Of a stretch of 54,437 nucleotides of DNA, positions 39,145 through 47,069 are shown piece by piece (positions within the stretch are counted from its first letter, which is position 1; every line of letters starts with the position of its first letter). The notes beneath the pieces were generated by a model. That model was given only the letters and a program-made list of their open reading frames with translations. It ran no database searches and was not told the DNA's origin. Position numbers and translations under genes: made by a program. The stretch is taken from NCBI GenBank assembly GCA_016735395.1, contig JAERRO010000007.1, forward strand, positions 1 to 54,437. The letters run 5' to 3'. This DNA is from Alphaproteobacteria bacterium. Lineage in GTDB: Bacteria > Pseudomonadota > Alphaproteobacteria > Rs-D84 > JAERRO01.

Positions 39145-40728
39145 ATGAGACAGTTATACTTATTATTAGTTATATTATTATTTCCGAGCATTTTATTGGG
39201 TACATCTTCTAGTAGTACTTTCTCGTCTCGACTAGGGTATTTATCGTCAGGAGACGATATCTACGGAGGCATATTCTTATCTAGCAGTTATAATAACGAG
39301 TTAGAAGATTTCTTATTGGATCGTCTATATTCTTCAGTAAAACGGGTATCTACGAATTTAGAAGTTTTAGACAACCTTACGATATCATTAGACATAAAAG
39401 AAAACCTCTATTTTAATAACGGAGAAAAAATAGATGCCAGTTCTATTAAATCTTTGATAACAGATATGTCTACATCAGACAGATTATTAAGTTCCTATTG
39501 GGGAAAATTACAGATAATTGCAAATGGAGACAAAGTTATTATCAAAAGGCTAGAAAAAAATATCAGTCCAAGTTATATATCTAGCATTCTAAATTTGCAT
39601 GTATATTCCCGCGACTTTTCCACGGATCTATCCAAAGAAGACATCACTAACATTTTCGGAGACAGAGGAGAATTATATAGAACCACCGAAGGAGAAACTC
39701 TTGTTTTAAAGTTAGAAAAAGTAGAACTAATTTTACACCCCTACCCTACGGTAGTCGAGCTAGCGAACTCTTTTAAATCGGACGACATAGATATAGTACT
39801 AGAAAATCTATATAGTACGGAAGACACATTCGGCGGTCGACCCAGGCAAATTTTGGACGAAGAAAAACTAGAAGTATTATCGTTAGTTATCAACCCTACA
39901 TCTAGAACATTCTCTAACAGAGACATAAGACGAGGTCTATCCTATGCACTAGACGACTCATACTATTACCCAGATAACAAAGAACTAGATATATTCAAGA
40001 ACGGTCTATCGTTATCTATGTTCTCATATAACTACCCTACAGAATACAGAGACAGAAAAGAACTAAGATTTTCTCCTAGTACAGAAAATTTCACGAGTAG
40101 ATTGAGAGCAAGACAGTGCAACTTTTCCAAAAGACCTAATACTCCACAGAATTTTTCGTCTCCTTTACCTCCTACAGAAAACCGTGTTGCCAGAGCGGTA
40201 GAACCTAGTAATTTTATAGGAAATTGTGATAATATAAACCGTGGCACACTACAAGTCCGTCTAACTGCGGGACGATCGATACTATATAACAACGGCTTCG
40301 GCAGATCATTTTCTAGAGTTAAATTACTTTTACCTTCGTGGTATAATATAAAGACTTCTAATTCTGGCATCTTGTGGGAGTATGTAGAGAACTTAAAAAG
40401 TCTAGGCATAAGAGATGTGGAGGTTATCGTCTCAAAGAACAGACGAGATTTTGAAAAACGGCTACACCGTGGAAATTTTGACATAGCGGTAGTCCGCGGA
40501 ATACCGTTTAAAGACGATTGGAAAATAGTGGTATGTAGTAGTTCATCGTTTAATAGTTGTATGCCGACTATATTACCTCGTCATCTCCAAAAGATATCTA
40601 GAAGCTACGAGTTAGAAAAAGATTTAAAAATCAAAGCCTTCCAAAAGAATTTTTTCAGCAGAAATCTAGAGTGGGAATTTTTATTTTTACCGTTAGTAGT
40701 AAAACCACAGATGTTCATAACGAAATAG
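39145..40728 (+). CDS. Divergent extracellular solute-binding protein (SBP family 5-like)
   Basis: 527 aa; signal peptide; 'LYFNNGEKIDASSIKSLI', 'RTFSNRDIRRGLSYALD' resemble OppA/DppA-type motifs. Confidence 0.6.
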   Translation: MRQLYLLLVILLFPSILLGTSSSSTFSSRLGYLSSGDDIYGGIFLSSSYNNELEDFLLDRLYSSVKRVSTNLEVLDNLTISLDIKENLYFNNGEKIDASSIKSLITDMSTSDRLLSSYWGKLQIIANGDKVIIKRLEKNISPSYISSILNLHVYSRDFSTDLSKEDITNIFGDRGELYRTTEGETLVLKLEKVELILHPYPTVVELANSFKSDDIDIVLENLYSTEDTFGGRPRQILDEEKLEVLSLVINPTSRTFSNRDIRRGLSYALDDSYYYPDNKELDIFKNGLSLSMFSYNYPTEYRDRKELRFSPSTENFTSRLRARQCNFSKRPNTPQNFSSPLPPTENRVARAVEPSNFIGNCDNINRGTLQVRLTAGRSILYNNGFGRSFSRVKLLLPSWYNIKTSNSGILWEYVENLKSLGIRDVEVIVSKNRRDFEKRLHRGNFDIAVVRGIPFKDDWKIVVCSSSSFNSCMPTILPRHLQKISRSYELEKDLKIKAFQKNFFSRNLEWEFLFLPLVVKPQMFITK

Positions 40729-40729
40729 G

Positions 40730-40758
40730 TTGACAATTCAAAATTATCAGTCTATATA
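40730..40758 (+). promoter_or_regulatory. sigma70-type promoter of the 40791 gene
   Basis: TTGACA(40730-40735)-17-TATATA(40753-40758). Confidence 0.6.
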
Positions 40759-40790
40759 TAATATATAAAAAAACAAAAAAAGGCAATACA

Positions 40791-41348
40791 ATGTTCTTAC
40801 AAAAATATGAGTTGACTGAAGAAACAAAAATAGTCGAAGGAAAGACACTTTATTGCCTTCGTGCTATCAGAGACTTTGAAAATGTCAAAAAAGGCGATTT
40901 CGGCGGTTGGATAGAAAAAGACAGTTATCGTCTTGAAGTTTCTTGTTATATAGCATCATATTTGACTGTAAAATATTCAAAAGTTAAAAATATGTTCGAT
41001 AAATTTATAGAACACTCAGAGAACGATCTAACGGATCTACATAAAGACGATTACGACTCTAAAAAAAATATAGCATCATATTTGACTGTAAAATATTCAA
41101 AAGTTAAAAATATGTTCGATAAATTTATAGAACAGTTAGAGAATAATCTAACGAATATCGACAAAGACTATTACAGCGATAAAAAATATATGGAAGAGAG
41201 AAAAAAACTAACTATAAAATACTCAAAAGTTAAAAATATGTTCGATAAATTTATAGAACAGTCAGAGAACGATCTAATGGATCTCGCCATAGACGATTAC
41301 GACTCTAAAAAATATATAGAAGAGAGAAACAACCAAAAGGAAAGATAA
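40791..41348 (+). CDS. GGWI-module protein with 40-42-aa tandem repeats
   Basis: 185 aa; KYELTEETKIVEGKTLYCLRAIRDFENVKKGDFGGWIEKD then three copies of (LTV/LTI)KYSKVKNMFDKFIE..EN.L. Confidence 0.75.
   Translation: MFLQKYELTEETKIVEGKTLYCLRAIRDFENVKKGDFGGWIEKDSYRLEVSCYIASYLTVKYSKVKNMFDKFIEHSENDLTDLHKDDYDSKKNIASYLTVKYSKVKNMFDKFIEQLENNLTNIDKDYYSDKKYMEERKKLTIKYSKVKNMFDKFIEQSENDLMDLAIDDYDSKKYIEERNNQKER
40951..41320 (+). repeat. 120/126-bp tandem repeat, three copies
   Basis: 'gttaaaaatatgttcgataaatttatagaaca' at 40983, 41103 and 41229. Confidence 0.92.
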
Positions 41349-41830
41349 TGGCAATGATTATGAAAATAAAAAAAATGAAATACGAGTTTACTAAAGAAAC
41401 GAAAAAAGTCGACGGTAAACTTCTATATAGGATAAGAGCCTTTAGAGACTTTGGCGATATTGATAAAGGTCAACTTGGCGGTTGGGCAGAAGGAAATTGG
41501 AATTTATCTCATGACGGCGATTGCTGGATACATGATGATGCAATGTCCTACGACGAAGGTTCAGTATCAGGCAATGCTCAAATATATGATAATGCCAAAG
41601 TATTTTATAAGGCAAAAATATCTGGAAATGTAGAAATGAGCGATACAGCTATAGCCTGTGGTAATGCTAATATATCTGGTGATGTAGTACTATCTAATAA
41701 TGTTAGAATTGGTGGAGATGTAATTTTATCTGGAAACATAATGATAGATAAGAGAAGCAAAAAACATTTTAGAAAAGAAAACTATTTAGAGACTCGAGAA
41801 AATTACGGAAGAAGACGATTACAGCGATAA
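41348..41830 (+). CDS. GGWI-module hexapeptide-repeat (left-handed beta-helix-like) protein, copy 1
   Basis: 160 aa; GGWAEGNWNLS then SGNAQIYDNAKVFYKAKISGNVEMSDTAIACGNANISGDV; 1-nt overlap TAATG with previous gene. Confidence 0.78.
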   Translation: MAMIMKIKKMKYEFTKETKKVDGKLLYRIRAFRDFGDIDKGQLGGWAEGNWNLSHDGDCWIHDDAMSYDEGSVSGNAQIYDNAKVFYKAKISGNVEMSDTAIACGNANISGDVVLSNNVRIGGDVILSGNIMIDKRSKKHFRKENYLETRENYGRRRLQR

Positions 41831-41880
41831 AAAAAGATAAAAGAGAGAAGCAACCAAAATAACAACCTAAAGGAAATATA

Positions 41881-41907
41881 ATGGCAATGGCAATGGCAAT
41901 GGCAATG
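41881..41907 (+). repeat. (ATGGCA)4-ATG hexanucleotide microsatellite at a start codon
   Basis: atggcaatggcaatggcaatggcaatg read directly. Confidence 0.97.
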
Positions 41908-42342
41908 AAAAGAGTAAAATACGAGTTTACTAAAGAAACGAAAAAAGTTGACGGCAAACTTCTACACAGGATAAGGTCTATTAGAGACTTTGGCTATGTT
42001 GATAAAGGTCAATTAGGAGGGTGGATTGAGAGTGAAGCTAATTTATCTCACAATGGCGATTGTTGGATACATGATGATGCAATGTCCTACGACGAAGGTT
42101 CAGTATTAGATAATGCTCAAATATATGATAATGCCAAAGTATTTTATAAGGCAAAAATATCTGGAAATGCAGAAATGAGCGATACCGCTATAGCCTGTGG
42201 TAATGCTAATATATCTGGTGATGTAGTAATACTTAATAATGCTAGAGTAGCTGGAGGTGTAATTTTATCTGATAATATAACAATAGATAAAAGAAGTGAA
42301 AACTATTTAGAGATTACGGAAAATTACGGAAGAAAAAGATAA
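41881..42342 (+). CDS. GGWI-module hexapeptide-repeat protein, copy 2 (recent tandem duplicate)
   Basis: 153 aa; near-identical to 41348-41830 through the hexapeptide region; N-term MAMAMAMAM. Confidence 0.78.
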   Translation: MAMAMAMAMKRVKYEFTKETKKVDGKLLHRIRSIRDFGYVDKGQLGGWIESEANLSHNGDCWIHDDAMSYDEGSVLDNAQIYDNAKVFYKAKISGNAEMSDTAIACGNANISGDVVILNNARVAGGVILSDNITIDKRSENYLEITENYGRKR

Positions 42343-42360
42343 AAGCCGTTAAAAAAATCG

Positions 42361-42396
42361 ACTCTGCTATTGGGAGATCATTAGCAGAGTTTTTTT
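42361..42396 (+). terminator. Intrinsic terminator closing the GGWI-module cluster
   Basis: ACTCTGCTA(42361-42369)/TAGCAGAGT(42382-42390) + T7. Confidence 0.85.
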
Positions 42397-42433
42397 GTGC
42401 TAAAATTTATGGAGTTATCTATAAGATGTAAAA

Positions 42434-42518
42434 TGGTGGGAGTAGATGGAATCGAACCAACTCAGCAAAAGCAACGGATTTACAGTCCGTCCCGACTCTC
42501 CAACTCCGGCGTACTCCC
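42434..42518 (-). tRNA. tRNA-Tyr(GTA)
   Basis: Minus strand GGGAGTACGCCGGAGTTGGAGAGTCGGGACGGACTGTAAATCCG...GGTTCGATTCCATCTACTCCCACCA; anticodon GTA, long variable arm, encoded CCA. Confidence 0.95.
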
Positions 42519-42577
42519 AAATATAGTTAAAAATAATCTATTTATATTAGAAAGTCAAACATATGAGTATAAAAGAT

Positions 42578-43708
42578 TTACATTGATTTATGTCGATATA
42601 ATAGAGCCGATTGCACGAGTCCTATTGCGATCATAGTCGCGATTAAAGAGGATCCACCGAAGGATATAAAAGGGAGAGGTTTACCTACTACTGGAAAAAA
42701 CCCTAGAGCCATTCCCATGTTTAAAAAGGCAGACAGGAATAAGTTAACGGCTACTCCAAAAATAACCAGAGCCGAAAACGGGTTATTTATTTGTCGAGAG
42801 AGTTTAAATAAGATGGTTATTAACAATGCAAACAGAGCTATAACGATACAACCTCCGATGAACCCGAATTCTTCTAGAATCAGACTAAAAATGAAGTCAG
42901 TATGAATCTCCGGCAAAAATTGCAGATGGGCTTGAGTTCCCTGAAGAAATCCCATTCCGTTAAGTCCGCCGTTTCCTATAGCTATCTCGGACTGAATTAT
43001 GTGATACCCTACTCCACTAGTATCGAAAGCAGGGTTAAAAAAGACTAAAATTCTATCTCTTTGATATTGATGCAAGCCGAACAACCAGATAAATGGGACG
43101 GCTACCAATAGTACAGCGAAAGTTCTCACAAAGAACCTAGACGACAAACCGGACACAAACAGAAATGCGACAAGCAGGCCGGAGCAGAGCATTGCGGTTC
43201 CAAGATCTGGTTGTTTTAATATAAAAATGAGAGGAATTATTACTAATAGAGATGGCACTAACCAAACTGTAGATCGATTTTCAAAGAGATCTGAAGAGAA
43301 ATATTTTGCTAAAGCAAGGACTAGAGCTACTCTCAAGAATTCTGCTGGTTGAATGATGATACCTGCGATATTTATCCACCGTTGAGCCTCTCCAAGTTTT
43401 CCTACTTCTCCGACGACAAACACGAAGACGAGTAGAATCAGAGCTATTATATATATAGGATATGATGCTATCCTCCAGAAAGTGATTGGTACGAGTGTTA
43501 CGACGAACATAGCGATAAAGCCGATAGCGAATTTACCTATTTGTGTATTTAGATAGGGAGTCCACGAGCCTACTTGAGTAGTACAGAAACCCCCACAATA
43601 AGTTTCTCCGGCAGAATATAGCATTACAAACCCGACGACACATAGAGTTATTACGAGTAAAAATATCTTAAAGTTTATCTTAAAAATTTTATGAATAGGA
43701 ATAATCAT
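42578..43708 (-). CDS. rodA: Rod shape-determining SEDS polymerase RodA
   Basis: 376 aa; QPAEFLRVALVLALAKYF, KQPDLGTAML, GKPLPFISFGGSS. Confidence 0.93.
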   Translation of the reverse strand: MIIPIHKIFKINFKIFLLVITLCVVGFVMLYSAGETYCGGFCTTQVGSWTPYLNTQIGKFAIGFIAMFVVTLVPITFWRIASYPIYIIALILLVFVFVVGEVGKLGEAQRWINIAGIIIQPAEFLRVALVLALAKYFSSDLFENRSTVWLVPSLLVIIPLIFILKQPDLGTAMLCSGLLVAFLFVSGLSSRFFVRTFAVLLVAVPFIWLFGLHQYQRDRILVFFNPAFDTSGVGYHIIQSEIAIGNGGLNGMGFLQGTQAHLQFLPEIHTDFIFSLILEEFGFIGGCIVIALFALLITILFKLSRQINNPFSALVIFGVAVNLFLSAFLNMGMALGFFPVVGKPLPFISFGGSSLIATMIAIGLVQSALLYRHKSM

Positions 43709-45537
43709 AGTAAACTTTTATTATTATATTGGTCGACTACAAACTTTAGCAGTTGACTAGCGACATTTCCTGCGATAGATCCTGCACCATTATGATCTAG
43801 TACTACGGTTGCGACGAATCTAGGCGACTTATGCGGGGCGAACCCTGTAAACAGAGCATGAGGTCTAGAAAAAAAATCGGTAGTCTCTAGATGAACTAGA
43901 TCTTCTCTTTCGGAGTTAGAAAACCCCTTCACTTGGGAAGTTCCAGTTTTACCGCCCATCTTTTCTTTACTACCTTTCCAAATATGAGAAGACATAAATG
44001 CAGTTCCCATATAATTATTGACTACACCTAGCATAGCCTTTTGTACTTGTTTTATGTGTTCTACATTCAAATTGAGAGTTTTAAATTCAGATTTATTTTT
44101 ATGTTGTACTATCGTAGGTGTTATCATTTTATTAGTTAAAATTCTGGCCATCATAACAGTTAATTGTAGTGGGGTAGTCAAGAAATACCCTTGACCTATC
44201 ATAGATATGAGTGAATCTCCGACTCTCCATTCCTCTCTAAATTTATCAAATTTATATTTAGGAGACGGGATAACACCGTCAATTTCTTGTAATAGATCCG
44301 TCTGCAAAAATTGTCCCAGACCAAATTTAGAGCAAAATTTTGCAAAATCTACGATATCTATTTTAGCACCTATCTCGTAGAAAAAAGTATCACAACTTTG
44401 AATAATGGAGTCAGCCAGGTTTAAATTTCCGTGCCCCCCTTTTTTCCAGCAGTAGTAGAACCTATCTCCAAAATGAGCTTTACCTTCACAGTTTACTGTA
44501 TGATCTTTATCGAAGGTCTTATTTTGCATAGTATATAGTGCTACAAGCGGTTTAATTACTGAACCAGGCGGATAGTGTGCGGATATGGTCTTATTTATCA
44601 GCATTGAGTGAGGATTTTTAAAAAGTTTATCTGCGGTCTCTTGAGTCATTCTAGAGTTAAAAACTTGCGGATCGAAACTAGGATGCGACACCATAGCAAT
44701 GATATGCCCCGTCTGAAGGTCCATTACTACGGCAGATCCTTGAGGATATTTTGCTAACAATTGAGATGCTTTCTGTTGAACTTTAGAATCTAGAGTCGTA
44801 AACAGATCATCGCCTTTAATAGGTTTAGTCTCGTGTGTAGAAGCTATATCTGCGATACCTAGAGCATTAGTATTGAGTCTAATACTCCCAAGTTTTCCAC
44901 GAAGTTTTCTATCATACGACAGTTCTAATCCAAACTTACCTTTCTTGACATTGGAGTTAGCGAGAACTTGTGAGTAGCCTCTTTTCACATCAACTTTAGA
45001 AGGTCTTCCTGTGTACCCGACTATATGTGTAAAGACATCGTTAAAAGGATAGTCTCTTTCAAAGTCGTCTACAACGAGCAGTCCAGGCAGAGACAGAGAT
45101 TGACTTAACAATATTCTTTTAACTTCACCGGACACATTATTTTTTATTAAAATGATCCTATTAGGATTTATCTTAATTTCGGTCAAAATTTTATCTAGTT
45201 GAGTAGAGTTTAGTCCGACTAGTTTAGCTATATTTTTTATGACACTATTATTAGAAGGAGCTTCGCTAGGAGAAAAATAGATTTTAGACAATTTTTTGGA
45301 ACCTGCGATAATAGACTTATGTCTATCGAATATGTTTCCACGAGCTGGAGTTATAAAATAATAGAGAGATCTATTCTTCTTTGCCCTACTCTTATAGTAT
45401 TTAGACTTAACAATTTGAAGGTTAAACATCTTATAGATAAGAAAAGCGAAGCCAGCTATAGTGGCGACACTAACGATAAAAGTTCTACGATCATATTCTG
45501 CGATCCAAGAAATCTTTACCATCTTTTCGAGAGCCAT
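43705..45537 (-). CDS. mrdA: Penicillin-binding protein 2
   Basis: 610 aa; PPGSVIKPL (SxxK), GGKTGTSQV (KTG); adjacent to rodA. Confidence 0.94.
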   Translation of the reverse strand: MALEKMVKISWIAEYDRRTFIVSVATIAGFAFLIYKMFNLQIVKSKYYKSRAKKNRSLYYFITPARGNIFDRHKSIIAGSKKLSKIYFSPSEAPSNNSVIKNIAKLVGLNSTQLDKILTEIKINPNRIILIKNNVSGEVKRILLSQSLSLPGLLVVDDFERDYPFNDVFTHIVGYTGRPSKVDVKRGYSQVLANSNVKKGKFGLELSYDRKLRGKLGSIRLNTNALGIADIASTHETKPIKGDDLFTTLDSKVQQKASQLLAKYPQGSAVVMDLQTGHIIAMVSHPSFDPQVFNSRMTQETADKLFKNPHSMLINKTISAHYPPGSVIKPLVALYTMQNKTFDKDHTVNCEGKAHFGDRFYYCWKKGGHGNLNLADSIIQSCDTFFYEIGAKIDIVDFAKFCSKFGLGQFLQTDLLQEIDGVIPSPKYKFDKFREEWRVGDSLISMIGQGYFLTTPLQLTVMMARILTNKMITPTIVQHKNKSEFKTLNLNVEHIKQVQKAMLGVVNNYMGTAFMSSHIWKGSKEKMGGKTGTSQVKGFSNSEREDLVHLETTDFFSRPHALFTGFAPHKSPRFVATVVLDHNGAGSIAGNVASQLLKFVVDQYNNKSLL

Positions 45538-45983
45538 TTGTGTATATTAAAGGCTATGAGGAAGTAAAACGGATAGAGGATAATATTTAGCCCTGCGAAT
45601 TTTATTGAATTTAGGAGTTGAGTTATGGATAAATCGGTTAGGGGAAGAAAGAGCAGTAAATTGAGGAGGACAGATAGAATAATAAAATATGGGAAAGCAA
45701 AATAAGGTGCGATAGTGAAAGGGAATTTCAAATTCAACAGAAAAATAATAGCGGTAGAAAGCACTATAATAGGAGAAAGTCCTATTAAAAGTTCTAGAAT
45801 AAAAACAGGTATTATAATTTGAATAAAAGAGAATTTTGAAAATCCGACGATAAAAAACAACGGAAGTATCCAAAAGGTATAGAGCCAGTTATATTTGGAC
45901 AAGAAGATAACTAGAAGGAAGTTTAAAACGATAAATAGGAAAGTACCTACTGTATACTTCAAACCTAATTTATTATATTTCAT
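45516..45983 (-). CDS. mreD: MreD-like membrane protein
   Basis: 155 aa, multi-TM, between mreC and mrdA; call mainly by position. Confidence 0.6.
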   Translation of the reverse strand: MKYNKLGLKYTVGTFLFIVLNFLLVIFLSKYNWLYTFWILPLFFIVGFSKFSFIQIIIPVFILELLIGLSPIIVLSTAIIFLLNLKFPFTIAPYFAFPYFIILSVLLNLLLFLPLTDLSITQLLNSIKFAGLNIILYPFYFLIAFNIHKWLSKRW

Positions 45984-46837
45984 ATTTTTGTATCCTCTAC
46001 CCTCTGGTCGTCCAACTCTGTAGAAATTTTCTTAATCAAAGAATTATGATCTATAATTATGATATCTACGGATTTAATATTTTTTATATCTACGATAGGA
46101 GATGTATCTGTATCTTCACCGACGATTGCGACAGGAATATCTGGAATGGCATAACCATCGAAAATGAAGGTAGTAATTATCTCGTCTTTTACAAATTCAG
46201 ATTCAGACTCTATCTTGAGGAGTTCATTTCCTTGTCCGTAAATTGTACCTATTGAGTTTGACTTTAGCCCTTTAACAGGAAACACGAACCTTCTATCAGA
46301 GATCAACCTTACCCGAGAGAAATCGGAGATTGTAGTCTCAACGATACCTACTAGCGAGTCTTGAAATACTACCATCATATGTGATTTTACACCGAGTTTT
46401 GATCCGGCATTGACTATAATAGATCTATCTAGAGGGTTTAGAGATTTAGCAACTATGTCTACTTTAATAGCATCAGACATTTTAAAGGATTCTACTGTAT
46501 TAAATTGATTTATCTTGTCAAATTTCTGTTGTAGAACCTCTAATTGTACTAGACAAGAGGAGTATTGTTGTTTCATCTTATTGTCTACGATGATTGTGTT
46601 ATCTTCAGAGTCATTATCTAGAAACATAGATATAACCGCCAGTTGAATTTTTTGCAGTCCGTTATCGGGAGTAATTTTTATCCAAAGAGGAGTAAAAGCG
46701 AGTATTAAAATGAGGCCTATTAAAGGGACAGTTCTAATAATAAAGGTTTTTCGATTACGATGTCTTTTCAGTGGCACGAGATATTCTCCTAAAATGTATA
46801 GTACTAATTTTATAGAACAGAAGAGTAAAAAGGTCAA
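45980..46837 (-). CDS. mreC: Rod shape-determining protein MreC
   Basis: 285 aa; VDIVAKSLNPLDRSIIVNAGSKLGVKSHMMVV...VGIVETTISDFSRVRLISD. Confidence 0.9.
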   Translation of the reverse strand: MTFLLFCSIKLVLYILGEYLVPLKRHRNRKTFIIRTVPLIGLILILAFTPLWIKITPDNGLQKIQLAVISMFLDNDSEDNTIIVDNKMKQQYSSCLVQLEVLQQKFDKINQFNTVESFKMSDAIKVDIVAKSLNPLDRSIIVNAGSKLGVKSHMMVVFQDSLVGIVETTISDFSRVRLISDRRFVFPVKGLKSNSIGTIYGQGNELLKIESESEFVKDEIITTFIFDGYAIPDIPVAIVGEDTDTSPIVDIKNIKSVDIIIIDHNSLIKKISTELDDQRVEDTKI

Positions 46838-46929
46838 GCATCGGTTTATAAAAAACGGGTTATGAGGCTTGCAATTACAATAAGAACTATTATACTTATA
46901 ATGCTAGTTATTATAAAAGGGAAAGAAAA

Positions 46930-47058
46930 ATGAAGATATTTTCATCATTAAAAAGTAAAAAATTACGAGGTAATGTTAAATTAGTGAGAAGAGGCAAGAG
47001 GGTCTTTTTGATAGACAAAGAAAACCCTAGATTCAAAGCATGCCAAGGCAAAAAATAG
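46930..47058 (+). CDS. rpmJ: 50S ribosomal protein L36
   Basis: Own translation (not in ORF track): [42 protein letters not shown]. Confidence 0.92.
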   Translation: MKIFSSLKSKKLRGNVKLVRRGKRVFLIDKENPRFKACQGKK

Positions 47059-47069
47059 ATACTTAACGG

